Shown here: in pieces, positions 46,340 through 59,343 of the stretch | How positions within the stretch are numbered: the first letter of the stretch is position 1 | Layout of the letters: each line of letters begins with the position of its first letter | Made by a program: the position numbers and the translations under genes | From: Bolinopsis microptera | Taxonomy: Eukaryota; Ctenophora; Tentaculata; Lobata; Bolinopsidae | Length of the DNA: 64,000 nucleotides | Reading direction: 5' to 3' | NCBI RefSeq assembly: GCF_026151205.1 | Contig: NC_087078.1 | Location: 2,063,675-2,127,674 of the forward strand | Notes under the pieces: generated by a model | Databases searched by the model: none | What the model was told of the DNA's origin: nothing | Seen by the model: only the letters and a program-made list of their open reading frames with translations

Positions 46340-46625
46340 GTCGATGAATAACTGGACATAACATTGTAGATTACATATGGGTAAAGAGACACAATTTATT
46401 TGCAGAATTTTATCGCAACTTAATCATTTTTATTGCGATTAAACAATAATTTCAGACTGATTTTTATTTTGTAAGATACTGACTTGACATATTCATGGCC
46501 GTTTAGAAACGGACTGTTGTTGTTTTTCTTAACATGGTCATCTTTGAGCAGATGAGTCATCAGTCAACAGCGTACAAGTATAAGCAGTGAAAGATTAAAC
46601 AGATTTGAAACCAAGTTGGAGAAAT

Positions 46626-48113
46626 ATGTCTTCCAAACCCAAAGATTCGTCCAGAGTCCGACAGAAAGCAACAAACAGTACTGGAGAGCCCTCACGGAGA
46701 GTGTCTTCTCTGGAATCTGTCCGTGAAGATGACGAAACGAAAGAAAGAAAAACAATGCAGAGTAAATCAGTAGGAAGCAGACCAAAAGCAGTGCCAACAA
46801 ATCTTTCTATGATCAAAGTCCAGGAGGAGAAAATCAATGTTGCAGATGTGAAAAATTTGAAGGATATAACCGCTCTAACAAGCAAGATACTCGGGGAAAA
46901 CAAAAATGTGGTAGCAGTCGAGGGAAATTTGAAGAAAAAACTCATACTCTCCTACCTGCCCCCACCACCAGCTCCGGTCACTATTTTGAAGGAAACAAAG
47001 AAGAAGAAGAAGAAGAAGAAAAAGCGTGTTGAACTGAAGTCACGTGGTACAGTGACAGTTCCACCTCCCATTACAGTAGACTCAGGAACCTGGACACCCT
47101 CCCCCAGGACCCGCTCTCAGAGTGTTAGCACTAATTTGTGTTCCGCTGATGTAGGGGTGCAGGGTGAGGTGGTTAGGAGACGGGAGTTCAGTACGATGAC
47201 TGAGGAGAGGAGGAAACAGGGTGTTACTGTGGGGGTGGGGACAGAGACTCCCGAGGGAGGAAGGGTGGAGAAGAGAGTTGTGACAGTGAACAGAGGAGTG
47301 CAAGGAGAACCGTTTATAGGAGACAAAGAGAAGGTGAGGAGAAGGATGGTGTCGGTTGGAGTGAGCTATAAACCCCCGACAGGGACAAAGTCTGTTGGAA
47401 CAGAGATAACGAGGAGGACCAAAATGACAGAGACTGAGATAACCAAGGTGGAAGATAAAGGACACACAGCAGTTCCCTCCTCAACTCACTGCAGCACTAA
47501 CACTAGGACGTTACAGATTTCAGATAGAGGAACAGTCACAGATACACAAATCTCCCACACCAAGCATCTTTCTACCTCAGATCTCAGGTCCTTCCGGGAT
47601 GTGGGTACCATCTCCTCACGACCTCCTTCTGGGAGAGCAAGATCTACCAACACAGAGCTGAAAACGAAGCGTCACATGGCAGTGGGTACGAGCAAAACGT
47701 ACCATAAAGACATGACACGGCTGGGAAATGAGATGGAGAAGATGAAGGGACAAAGAGTAGAGCTGGAGAAACTAACAAAACAGCTGATGGAAGACCGGGA
47801 CTTGGCAGAGAGACGGCTCCTGAGCTTGAAACCCCAGAAGAAGGTAATGAAGCGGTACGTGGTTAACTGCGCGTGCTCTACCACACCCCCTCGCGGGAAC
47901 CACCCCCGACACAGACAGTCCTCTCTCGTCCACTTGTCCTCCTCTTCTACCAGTCTAAGTTCTGACGGTTCTACTAGACCTAGGAGCAGAGTTCACAGTA
48001 TGATTATATCAGAACCGGACAAAGAGGAGGGATGGAATGTTAGGGTTCTTACTCCGGCTAAATTATCGGACTTCAATAATCAGTATATCACAAGGGACAG
48101 TAACTTTTACTGA
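46626..48113 (+). CDS. Basic coiled-coil protein with repeated motifs, unit 3 copy
   Basis: A full-length 495-residue copy with only scattered substitutions relative to 9410-10897 (for example RVSSLESVREDDE for RGSSLESVREDEE). All repeated motifs (VGVQGE, FSTMTE, VGVGTE, RGVQGE, SVGTE, STNT, RGTVTD, RDVGT) and the coiled coil are kept, and the lysine run is unchanged. The sequence more than about 140 bp upstream of the ATG is replaced by EEP-gene downstream DNA, so the unit 1 TATA-like box is lost. Conservation of a complete frame suggests the copy is young or still selected. Confidence 0.75.
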   Translation: MSSKPKDSSRVRQKATNSTGEPSRRVSSLESVREDDETKERKTMQSKSVGSRPKAVPTNLSMIKVQEEKINVADVKNLKDITALTSKILGENKNVVAVEGNLKKKLILSYLPPPPAPVTILKETKKKKKKKKKRVELKSRGTVTVPPPITVDSGTWTPSPRTRSQSVSTNLCSADVGVQGEVVRRREFSTMTEERRKQGVTVGVGTETPEGGRVEKRVVTVNRGVQGEPFIGDKEKVRRRMVSVGVSYKPPTGTKSVGTEITRRTKMTETEITKVEDKGHTAVPSSTHCSTNTRTLQISDRGTVTDTQISHTKHLSTSDLRSFRDVGTISSRPPSGRARSTNTELKTKRHMAVGTSKTYHKDMTRLGNEMEKMKGQRVELEKLTKQLMEDRDLAERRLLSLKPQKKVMKRYVVNCACSTTPPRGNHPRHRQSSLVHLSSSSTSLSSDGSTRPRSRVHSMIISEPDKEEGWNVRVLTPAKLSDFNNQYITRDSNFY

Positions 48114-48437
48114 TGTTCATGTTATTTCTTAAGAGATTTTCCCGATGAAGCGATTTGATTTAATAATGTTAGATTTGAACAATTTTTCCGCCGTATTAAC
48201 CATTCAAATTTTCACATATTCATGTTGTAATTTTATTTTGATTAAAGTTTTAGTGGAATGGTAAAATGCTATAAAGAAATCTAAAACAAGAAAACACATC
48301 ATATTTAAATTGGGCCTATAGGACTTTATTTATTTATTCGGCTACACTAATATAACTTCGGCCAAAACAAACAGATTTATCGATATCACTGCGTAAAATT
48401 CCATATAATAAACATGTTTTACTGTTACTTGTTACAG

Positions 48438-49708
48438 TTGACGATTTAAAGAATGTTGCTCTGCATAAAACCGTGACAAGTTCTGGTGGCGAGCTTGTTA
48501 CAGAGGCTACTGATGGAAATCAAGACACTTGCTTCTCAACCAAGTATGCACTGGTCAAATTGTTTAAAACCCTTCGTGTCCTAACTATAAAAATAATTTG
48601 AACGTTTTAGCGTAATTAGACATATTAATTGATAGCATATTAATAAGGTAGCTACTAGCTGGAGACGATTTACACATGTATTTTGAAAGCTCCTGCTAAA
48701 ACAAACTTTTCGTATCACTTATATGTTTTAAACAATTCCCCCTCCAGATAAGGCAGCACATTAAAAAGACGTTACAGATTTATGTTGTTTCGATGATGTT
48801 ACAAATACAAGATAATACTCACGTATTTGACTGTACTACATATCAATATGAATAATAATTACGTCCAAGGTGTATTTAACGTAGTTACATAACGTCCATA
48901 AGTTATATTTTCACTTGGGTCACTTTATTTCCTCAGTGTTTAAATTAAACAAATCATAACTTTTAAGTATCTCAAATCACAGAGAATCAACGAACCCCTA
49001 CTTCAAACTGGACCTGGGAAGAGCAACTAAGGTGCAAAGAGTTGAAATCATATCAACTGATCCCAAAAGCATTATTGGAAGCAAAGTTCACATCGGAAAT
49101 AGAGGTCAGAATTATAACAATAAAATTATCTGCGATTATATTAAACAATTCTGACGGTATATGCGATCACGCACACACGTGCGGTCGTGCTAATTAAAGC
49201 GTTTCTCAGGATACCATATACTTTACCACTAGCTCCGACATGATCCCAATAATCTCGTGAGTTTTACAGGAGATTTTCTGGACAAAAGGATCGGAGTTAT
49301 CCGAGAAGTGGAAGGAAACAAAGCATTGATAGATTTGGAAGAGAGTGTGGAAGGTTCCAGATTATTTTGGGAGTTCTACAGTGGAGGAAGTGTAAGAACT
49401 TTGACTGTTTGCGAGATAAGGGTCCTGGCAGGTGATGGGGATGAAGATGGTGAGAACTCTCTTTATTTAATATTCCTGGGAGTATACTGCTTTAATGATA
49501 GTCTTACAAGCGAACTTAAAGCTTACAACTTAAAACTCTAATAAAATTGATCTCAACGTCAATTGATCTAAACCACATTTATCAGAATTTGAAGAAACAA
49601 AACAAACTTTTCCACTATTTTCACTAAATATTCTCAGATACGGAGGAGTGTCCCCAGGGGACGGTGAAGTGTTCCGATAGAGTGTGTCGTCATGCACATA
49701 TGTGCTAA
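48438..49708 (+). CDS. FTP lectin domain exons, unit 3
   Basis: Exons 48438-48543, 48983-49104, 49270-49449 and 49638-49708 match the other units in length and phase. The last exon has EECPQG where the others have EDCPQG. Stop TAA is at 49706-49708. No initiating exon is visible. All three copies keep splice sites and frame. Confidence 0.8.
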
Positions 49709-49899
49709 GTACAACTGGACTATGTCGTTCAAGCGTTCCTCAGGGTATGACGTACACAATTTGTCGATTGAAGTTTAATAATCTCGCAGAAATAAAAATC
49801 CCTGGTTTTCTTTGTGCAAATAAACTTAAAGTAGTAGTTTAATATTGGATATCTAACCCAGGAATTTAGTACGACACGCATTTATAGGACATAGCATTT

Positions 49900-52446
49900 C
49901 TGCCGTTTTCTAACAAAAGTGCTTAAATAACATTTTGGAAATTTCGGGTTTTTTGGTCTAACTTTTGTTTTTGGGTCAAGAACTATCCCTGAGGACCATT
50001 GGATACATGCGCCGACCCCCCGAAACCCCCATTTTGACACGATAACAATAAAATATCTGGAGCCAGGCCATACGTTCATGTGCGCTGACTCGTTCCACCA
50101 TAAAGTGGAACTTTTCATCAAACAGTGAGGAAGAGCTACATAATTATGACTTGAGGACTTTTGTGGTGCAGTGGAAAAGGTGGGTAGTGGTACTGCTTTT
50201 TCTATGGCCTGTTCGGATTTTCATTCTTGGCCTATAACTATAAGGTCATATGGGACAAGCTTAACCGCTGCAAAACAGAAAGACCACTGCTCGAGAAGGT
50301 GAAGGTTATCAGGTTTCAGCATGGCTCGGTCCAAATGGAGTGGAAATTAGAGCACAACGAGGTTTTCTTCCGTTCAGCTCCATTTCTGCAGCAGAAAGAA
50401 GAGAGATTGATCCGGATAGGTATAATCATAGCTTTCCCAAAAAATCAATCACGGGTAATAGCAGGCGCTAAAAAGAAAGGTATAGTTTAAAAACTTTGTA
50501 GACTTATGAGCCCCCGATTTTGTCGTCAAGTTTTAAATATAAATAGATATATTCTCGATGGTATTGCCTTAATTAACAGTATCTGGAGAGAAGATTTGTA
50601 GGATACAATACTTGAGTAGGAACAGTGTGCCTCGTGACGTGTAAAGCTGCACGACAATAGCTGGATAACGCAACATTGTTCACACACGTTTCGTGTACCT
50701 TCTTAGCTTATCAATTACCACAGTGAATGGGATATTGACTTTGAGTAGAGGAGTAGGGAATGTTAGGACATGATTGGATCTTGTGATATAAAGTAAGAAT
50801 AGCTCATCGCAAGTAATACTCAACAAGCTAGTATATGTTTACTACAAGCTTACAGGAAAAATGTTTTATCCTTTTATTTTGTGCTCGATAGACTCGGCCT
50901 GGGTCAGCTGCCTTATAGAGCGAAATATATTTATTCATTTCTATAGCTCATCTTACATACCTCATATTCACGCTGTTTTCAATCTACCTTTTTGTTCGTA
51001 TTGATTCGTGATCAAAGGAACAGTTTCAATATTCCGAATTATTACAACCTGTTCCTGACCATTTTTGTTCCTGACCATTTTTATGAGTGTTGTGCCTTAT
51101 AACATGGTAATTGGTAAACACTAAGTTATCTGCTTACCTAGCTCATAGGCTTCCTCAAACCTGTACATCCGCTAGCTGAACGCTTTATTCAAGGAAATTT
51201 AAAATCAATTATGTTATAGTTTCTTGTTATCATCTATCTATCTAAGATCTAGCTCCGTAATATAAATTGTACGGATTTTTATTTGCCGATAACGATAAAG
51301 GTTTTATTTAAGTATTCCCTAATCGATACTTTTACTGCATTAAAAACATCAATCACAACCAAAGTTATGGATAGTCATAGCGTAAATTGTATTGTGAGCT
51401 AGTTATAACGTATCATAGTGCATGACAACGCGCGTTGCTAATCTGTTCTTGCTCGCACACGTGCAATCTCTTGATGTTTACCTTTGCTAAAAAGCTAAAA
51501 TAACGCCATTATTCTAACGTTTATTTTACCTCACTTTCGAGTTCGACGTTAATTATAGAAAATCTAAAGCCTTAATCAAAATTCTAAGAATGCCATAGCC
51601 TATTCCTATCCTTTTTTTACAACTCTGCTGAAAAAAATGGCAAGGTTTTAACTCCAAATGCGAGCTGAAATTGGTCACGCCAGAGGGTCATTTTTAGGTC
51701 AATTTTTCGTTAAGCACTTTTCTAAGAAATTTAAACTAAAATTTGTGATTTTTAGGCACTTTTCGAGAAGTAAGGATGATGAAACCTTGTCATAAGTCTC
51801 AAAAGTCGACAAAGCACCTTACATACCACAAAAATGCCATAGCCTTTTCCTATCCTTTTTTTACAACTCTGCTGAAAAAAAAATGGCAAGGTTTTAACTC
51901 CATTTGCGAGTTGAAATTGGTCACGCCAGAGGGTCATTTTTAAGTCAATTTTCAGTTTTTTTTCTTCTATGTCCCCGTTGCCGGGGGGAATTCGTCAAGT
52001 TTAAAATATAATATAGATAATTCGCAAAACCTTGGCGTTTATGAAGAAAGCCTCATCTGAATTTCTAAAGAAAGAAACTTATTTTATATTATTATCCCGT
52101 ACTTTCACCAATCGACTCTTCGTCAAAACAAGCGTCAAAATGCTGTTAGAATTCCGATTCGAAAAAAAAATTTTATAAGGAATTGCAACGTTTCATTCCC
52201 GCTCGTTAAGCACTTTTCTAAGAAATTCAAACTATAATTTGTGATTTTTAGGCACTTTCCGAGAAGTAAGGATGATGAAACCTTGTCATAAGTCTCAAAA
52301 GTCGACAAACCACCTTACAAACATAGTGGGTGCAGTTTAAATGTGGCAGCAGCTAGCCCAGAGCAATTACAGAATTGAAATCTTTAAAGTCAATTTGCAC
52401 AAAATGAACCTTGTGTTACTTAAGCACTTTTGTCAGAAAACGACAG
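49900..52446. mobile_element. DUF7869-like TIR transposon, unit 3
   Basis: The left end CTGCCGTTTTCTAACAAAAG and right end CTTTTGTCAGAAAACGACAG are inverted over about 25-30 bp, giving a 2547-bp element. ADSFHHKVE-type (about 50040-50130) and RGFLPF-type (about 50330-50450) transposase fragments remain in broken frames. The internal stretch 51590-51960 holds a partly duplicated segment (CCTATCCTTTTTTTACAACT, present twice). The target duplication is not clear. Confidence 0.6.
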
Positions 52447-53566
52447 GACCATGTGTTGAGTCTACGGCGGCGCCCGGCCAATAGCCTCACACATTGTTTT
52501 GCCAGACTTGTGTAAGTATAACCGTGTAGTACTCAAGCGAACAACCATCCCCTGTTCGCTAGGGCCGTTACTGCAGAAAGCCTCACGTCTAGAACAATTG
52601 ATCATTTGTCGCTCCTCATCCTAGAGCATCCTTGTCTCGTTACTTGTCACATGCGGACGATCTGATTTCTCTAGCAGAGGGGAATGATTTAGATATCATC
52701 TGGAACAGAACACACAAAACCATCAACACAATAGAAAAATGGTGCCAAACCAAAGATCTATGCATAAGCGCACTCAAAACACAAATAGTCATGTTTACCT
52801 GGAAGTGGAATAAAAAATGGACACTAAGACCTGTGGTGGTGGGTAACACCACTATAGGTCTATCCAAATCTGCCAAATTCCTAGGAGTGACCCTCGACAG
52901 CAAGCTCAATTTTAATGAACATATCACCAATACCACCAAAAAAGCTACGGCATCCCTTATGCAATGTAAAAGAGCTGTCGGCCCCACATGGGGTATGGAG
53001 CCCCAAAACATGCAAATGGATGTACACCGCTGTCATCAGATCTATTCTATCATACTGCTGTAGTATATGGATTAGGGCAATCCAAACAGACACCAACGCG
53101 AGGAAGTTCAAAAGAGTTCAGGCATTGGCATTAAGAATGATGTCTGGTGCCATGCCTATTGCCTAATACTCCCTTCATCGCACTGAACCACCTCACTAAC
53201 ACTTCAGAAATCATACTTTTCCTGAGAGACGAAGCAGCAAAGGGTACTGCCAGGCTTCAAGCCTATGGTAGCCTAACCCTCGAAACTATCGCCCCCAGAA
53301 AAGGTACCATCACAACTCACACCACTATCAACAAACAATCCATGGTAGACCTCAACATACCACCCAAAGCAGAGAGAGACCTATCTATACCAACCATGAT
53401 GCTTGAACGGCGCTTCACGGTCACCACTCCTGAAGCTGACAACATTGAATATAGAGGCTCACTCCAAAACACCATCGACAACATACCCAGTGAAACCATC
53501 ACAAAGCTACACAGACGGGTCACGCACAGACTCGGGTAGCGGGGCTGGTTATATTATCACCACTGA

Positions 53567-54340
53567 TGTTGTGGAACACAACAAGAAAATTGAGAATAAT
53601 CTTGTGCGAGGGTAGGGGCCCAGATGTCGTTTCTAACCCAAATAAACTTTAAGGAGGCTTCTCATCAGTAGCCGCACCTCCTTACTCGGTTTCTGAACTG
53701 GAATTCTATGGGCTTCTAGACGGCCAGACCGAGTATTACCATCCCATCCTTCTAGAGTTCATCACAAGTAGCACCCACCTTGAAGATCTTTGACACCTAG
53801 ACACACCCCATTGGCGAACAAACTTTGGATATAATCTTACATGCTCCCGAAGGAATCCCTGGTTTATGGTCTTTCTCATCGTCACCAGCACTTTCACTAA
53901 AGTCACCAGCCCTTTCACTGGAGTCATCAGCCCAATCACTGAAGTGTACAGAAGTACAGTTGTGGAACACAAAAAGAAAATTGAGAATAATCTTGTGAGA
54001 GGGTAGGGACCCAGATGTCGTTTCTAACCCAAATAAACTTTAAGGAGGCTTCTCATCAGTAGCCGCACCTCCTTACTCGGTTTCTGAACTGGAATTCTAT
54101 GGGCTTCCAGACGGCCAGACCGAGTATTACCATCCCATCCTTCTAGAGTTCATCACAAGTAGCACCCACCTTGAAGATCTTTGACACCCAGACACACCCC
54201 ATTGGCGAACAAACTTCGGATATAATCTTACATGCTCCCGAAGGAATCCCTGGTTTATGGTCTTTCTCATCGTCACCAGCACTTTCACTAGAGTCACCAG
54301 CCCTTTCACTGGAGTCATCAGCCCAATCACTGAAGTGTAC
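53567..54340. repeat. Two tandem 390-bp repeats inserted in RNase H, unit 3
   Basis: Units start at 53568 and 53959 (GTTGTGGAACACAA), matching the pair in unit 1 at the same site. The insertion and its duplication therefore predate the split of units 1 and 3. Confidence 0.8.
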
Positions 54341-54925
54341 ACTGACAACAACAACACTACACTAGACGAAATATCATTCAAGCTTCCCGATTATTGCACC
54401 GTTTATCAAACAGAACTCACTGCCATCATCGAAGCTTGTAAATATCTCTCAACTTATACCAACACACACATCATCATATGGTCAGACAGTCTCTCCTCTA
54501 TTCAAGCTATATCCTCACCCTCAACGAGGAGTAGAACTAATAGAGACTGTTACGACACCCTCAATACACTCGGATCCACTATAAACACCTTAGAGATCAG
54601 ATGGATAGCTGCACACATCGGATTGTGGGGTAATGAAAAAGCAGACGATCTGGCCAAAATTGGCACAACCAGTGAATCCACTTTGAATTGCCCAATTCCA
54701 CAATCTTACCTCAAACGCCTGATCGACGACAAAGTCACCAAACTTAATCAAGAATCATGGATTACTGATGGTCCTAGGACCTAGACACACTAAACTGACA
54801 CTTGGACACAAAAACATCAACATCATCAAAAATCTCAACACTACACTCAGTAACAACAGACAAAATTACAGAACTGCAGTGCACCTCATCACGGGACATT
54901 CATGTGGCCTTAACAAACACCTACA

Positions 54926-55579
54926 TGATAAACTGATTAATATTAGACACGAGAACAAAGGATACACACAATCTACAAATGATAGTAAATAAATAGTCAA
55001 TCAATACAGTCAATAAACAACTTGTCACAACTGAGTTTATCTAGATATTAGTCTGCTAGGGTCACACTGCTAACACTCTTTCTCACATACACAGCTGACT
55101 AACACAGAGATTAACTATTACTAATTATCAATGTAACACCAAATACTAATTATAAAATGGTTCACTACAACAAGACAGTTTCTTCTTCTTCTCCAAAGCT
55201 TAAACACCGCACACACAATTGTCCTACAATTGTCACTGGTCACACCGACCGTAACTATCTCTACACCGATAGTACACACTGAGAACAGTTCTTCAACACC
55301 GAACTTCTATCTTCTCCACTGACTATCTTTACACCGATAGTACAAACTGAGTCTCTCACAATTAACACATAGATACTAACACTCTGTGTCGTCAAACAGC
55401 ATACAACAGGCGTGGCTAGCAGCTCCTAGATCAGCACTGGTACACCGTACAGCAACCACCAACGTCGGGTAGACTAGCAGCCTCCAAGATCACATCATTT
55501 TCCTAGAAGGGATTAAATTACGTTAGTATGGTATTTAATGAATAATGATGTACTTAATTATATAATATCATCATTAACA
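54926..55579. mobile_element. Probable solo LTR
   Basis: The 654-bp insert begins TGATAA and ends TTAACA (near-inverted TG...CA ends) and is flanked by 5-bp CTACA (54921-54925 and 55580-55584). The continuous site is in unit 2 at about 33957. AATAAA signals lie near 54986 and 55012. There are no coding motifs. It fits a solo LTR of a Gypsy-, Copia- or BEL-type element. Confidence 0.7.
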
Positions 55580-55825
55580 CTACATACCATTCGCAAATTA
55601 GACACAAGTGCTTGTCCTTAATGTGGCGACGAAGAGGAGATTGTCTCACACTTTCTTGGATAGTGCCCGGCTATTGTCCAAATAAGAGGTCAATATTTCC
55701 GGGACTACTACCTCTCTGTCAATGACATATTCGACAACCAACACATCTCCACCATCGTCAACTTTGCTAACCACACTAAACGCTTAATGGTGCCAGAGGA
55801 GTTGGACCAGACTGGTGTAACATAG

Positions 55826-56620
55826 CGACTACTCAAACGTCGTCTTAGTTCGCCTCTCTCTTCCACACTTAACCACCCCTTAAGCGTTCATCTTTGACAC
55901 ACCCCACAACACTTACCATCATCCTTGATTACACATCTTGATTCCACCGGCATCCTCCCACAGGACTGCCATACCCCAGAGGTAGGCAAAGCATCCATAT
56001 GCTATCCTCTTGTGGGCCAACCAGGCCCAGCCTCTCTTTTTTTAATTAAAAAAAAAGCCTCTCCCGACCCCATGACTCTGCCAGCTACAAGTCAAGTATC
56101 ACGTGACTATGAGAATTGAGATAATAACTGTATCTCCTCATCATGATGCTGGATTATGAACTACGATAGAGTAGTAGTGTGTCAAAATGGAACAGCGAGT
56201 TTATTTCTGTAATTCAAATCAATATTTTTTTTACTGTTCCAAGATTTCTAGCCTGTAGAAGTCTGGGTATAATACTTTTGATTTAAGTCGCACAATACAA
56301 TAATATTACTCCTCTGCATTTTCAATTTCAAGCCGTAAGATTGGTATATCCCAGTAGTCCGATGAGCGATTTGTTTTTTTGCTTATACTTCAGTGTGATT
56401 AGGACATCTAATGTAGCTCTGCAAATACATTATCTTTCGCCGCAAATTCGCCGCGATTATTTTCAGTTTGGCTTTCAAATAGTCGTTCAGGTCCAGCTTG
56501 AAAACGGGTTGGAAAAGTCACGTGACAGTCAAGTATATAGTGATTAATCGCCATCCAATTGCTGAAGGTGTCAGTGAAAGTGTGCTATGATTACTCCACA
56601 GCTATTAATCCACATAAGAT
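55826..56620. other. Non-coding segment shared with 17501-18283
   Basis: Uninterrupted version of the unit 1 region. At its end, AGCTATTAATCCACATAAGATATTTGG holds the empty target sites for the hAT-type element and the TA MITE of unit 1. Confidence 0.5.
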
Positions 56621-56877
56621 ATTTGGTTGGGGAGGCGGATTATCGTTGTGAAGTACTGTACTACTCACGAAGTACTGTACACGATCTTTTCAACCCACGA
56701 GTCAGAGAGCAAGCTCAACTGACGGCTCCCAGATGAAGTATGCACATGTAGGTGAATCAGTCTGATCAAGAAGTTGGTTGGGCTGTGATTGTATCGACCC
56801 TGAGTACCAAGCAAGCAGATATTTGAATTGACTAGATTTCCACTGGTCAGCGATTCGGAAAATCATGGGCCGGCATA

Positions 56878-56949
56878 GTGCCGGGGCGGGTATGATCCGC
56901 CAACCTCCGAGTTACATGCCTGGTGCTCTACCAATTGAGCTACCGGCCC
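56878..56949 (-). tRNA. tRNA-Thr(UGU)-like sequence, copy 3
   Basis: Same cloverleaf as the other two copies. Acceptor GGGCCGG/CCGGCAC, D arm GCTCAATTGGTAGAGC, anticodon loop CATGTAA, T stem GGCGG/CCGCC with loop ATCATAC. It lies about 280 bp upstream of EEP copy D. Confidence 0.5.
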
Positions 56950-57229
56950 TATTCAGCTCAGGAATTAATCCACAGGAATTAATCCACATATGTATACATA
57001 CACTCTCTAAGCCACAAGAGATTCCACATCAAATATTGGTACACACTAATCACTATGTAAAGCTATGGCTCAATGGCTGTCTACTTCATATTAAGTAGAT
57101 TTTCTTTACGTTAGTTCGGTTTGTTATCATTTATTTCTTTGCTTCGTGTAACAATATCTCCGCCAGGTTTAGGTATAACCCAACCTTGATCTGAGGATCT
57201 GATACCACGGCCATAAAGTAGAACACGGC

Positions 57230-59343
57230 ATGAGTAACAAAAATGAGGGTTCATCTTCAAGCAGCATCATTAAAGAGGTAAACAGCGACATTGAAAAGAT
57301 AAACAGTGACTATGAAGAAGAAAACAGCGTCATTGAAGAGGTGAACAACGACATTGAAAAGGTAAACAGCGACATTGAAGAGGAAAACAGCGACAATGAA
57401 GATGAAAACAGCGACAATGAAGAAGTGAACAACGACATTGAAAAGGTAAACAGCGACAATGAAGAGGAAAACAGCGACAATGAAGAGGAAACCAGCGACA
57501 ATGAAGAAGTGAAAAACAACATTGAAAAGGTAAACAGCGACAATGAAGAGGAAAACAGCGACAATGAAGAGGAAACCAGCGACAATGAAGAGGTAAACAA
57601 CGACATTGAAGAGTTCACCAGCAGATTTAAACATTTATTACACATCCCACCAACAGACGTAAGTAGCAGCGAAGATAAATTAGTTGCTCACCAAGGAACT
57701 AATTCGGACTTGGAGATCTCGTCATCGAGTAGTAAAAGTAGACAGTTAGAGACCAGCACTCCAGATGAAACCATGAGCTATGACGATATTAACGATGAAA
57801 GTAGAGATGAAGATGAAGAAAATAATGATATGAGAAATGCAACTTGTTACGTTTGCGGCAAATTTTGGAGACCAAATTCTACTCAAATCTCTTGTACTAT
57901 TGCTAAATGCCCGAACGAAGCCCATCAAATGTGCGCCAAAATATCTCAAATTGATTATTTTGAAAAAGGAAGGGCCCGTTCGAAATGCTTTCCTTGTAAA
58001 GGCGAACCAATACCGACCCTTAAAAAAAGCAGCTGCCATGTGTGTTCGGAAACTATAGGGCAAAAAGTCAATCGAATGACGTGTAAAACATGCACGAATG
58101 AATGCCATTTCTCTTGCACAAAACTGCAGCGGAATCTTTACGAAGACTTGTACTGTAATAATGCTTGGGAGTGTAACACAGACGATTGTAAGAAAAGACC
58201 CCGTCCAGAATCTGGTACCATCCGGCAGCCCAATCTCAAATTTCTACAATGGAACGCAAACGGCATCAACACAAAAACTGTAGAACTTAGCGCGCTAATG
58301 AAGAAGAAAAATGTAAATATAGTTCTTATCCAAGAAACTAAGCTCACGGACAATTGTATAAAAACTCCAGAAATACGCGGATACAAAGTTGAAAGAAAGG
58401 ATAGGCCCGGCAATAAAAATCAGGGCGGAGGACTGATTATGTACATAAAAGAAGATCTGAATTTCAAGATAAAAAAAGGCGATGAACTTGACAAAGGAAA
58501 TGTAGAAACCCTCAGTGTCAGCATCCAGCAAAAGAACGGAAAATGGTTTGATATAACAAATGTTTACTACCCTGGGCCTAAATTTAAAAGTAATCGCTCT
58601 GACGAGGCAAATTGGTCTGACGAGGCAAATTGCTCTGACGAGGCAAATTGGTCTGACGAGGCAAATTGCTCTGACGAGGCAAATTGTTCTGACGAGGCAA
58701 ATATCGATTGGATCCCTGCATCCAACAACTGCGTGATTGCTGGTGATTTTAATGCCCACAATAACCTATGGGACAAACAACCTGAAAACATCATGGGCGA
58801 CAAAATTATTCAATTTATGAAAGATAAAGATATGGTTTGCTGCAATGACGGATCACCCACGTTCGTACATGGGTAAGTGAGCGCTAAGATAAAATGGCCA
58901 TTGGGTTTTATTAGGACAAATGGACAAAAAATTACATTTCTGGTGAATGAGAAACTAAATCGTGCATGATTGTAATTTGTAAACGTTCATAATTTATAAA
59001 TGCATGCTGTTCGATCCGTGTGAATTATAAAAGTATAAACAAAAGGTTAAATTTTACTTTTTTGAACAGATGTAAGTTTTGCAAAACCACATTGCAGCTA
59101 GTTGTTGCAATTTTTAATTACGGTTTTATTTTTATTTTTATTTTCTACAGGGAGAGGAGAAGGAGAAGCGCTACCACCGAGGGTAAAAGTTCCCCTGACA
59201 TAACTTTGGTCTCCAAAACCCTTGAAGACTCATTCAAGTGGCAGACTGCTGAAAACATAGGTTCAGACCACCTACCTATCATATTTGAAATCACAGGAGA
59301 TGAAAATGAAGTAGAACTTGATAGGAACTTATTTGAGGTTTAA
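57230..59343 (+). CDS. Zinc-module/EEP endonuclease-like protein, copy D (intact, longest)
   Basis: Exon 1 (57230-58872), intron (58873-59150) and exon 2 (59151-59343) give 611 residues. The acidic repeat region (about residues 15-125) is expanded. Cys-rich modules start at CYVCGKFWRPNSTQISC and CHVCSETIGQKVNRMTCKTC. EEP motifs are LQWNANGIN, LIQETKL, NVYYPGP, GDFNAHNNLWD, SSPDITLVS and IGSDHLPI. The first motif has ANGI where the other copies have ARGI. Six SDEAN repeats lie at 58595-58702. All EEP catalytic-type residues are present after splicing. Confidence 0.85.
58595..58702. repeat. 18-bp SDEAN coding repeat, six copies, copy D
   Basis: Six in-frame 18-bp units (RSDEAN, WSDEAN, CSDEAN and so on) in the same EEP loop as in copy B, with a different order of C/W variants. 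Confidence 0.95.

Larger units (their letters stand above)
26096..46483. repeat. Segmental tandem unit 2
   Basis: Order: 5'-truncated 495-residue protein gene, FTP-lectin exons, transposon remains, fullest LINE RT copy, tRNA-Thr-like sequence, EEP copy B, secreted-gene tail block, a second transposon copy, EEP copy C. It is the longest unit because it holds two EEP genes. Confidence 0.8.
52447..55825 (+). pseudogene. LINE tail: RT thumb, RNase H, zinc knuckle (unit 3)
   Basis: Same structure as unit 1: ADDLISLAEGND, thumb (KFLGVTLDSKLNF), RNase H in pieces (YTDGSRTDSGSGAGY, then TELTAIIEACKYL, WSDSLSSIQAI, WGNEKADDLAK) and a CGDEEEIVSHFLG knuckle, with stop TAG at 55823-55825. RNase H is split by two 390-bp tandem repeats. 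The sequence after GLNKHLH is split by a 654-bp solo-LTR-like insert. Frameshifts are present, so it is not functional. Confidence 0.85.
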
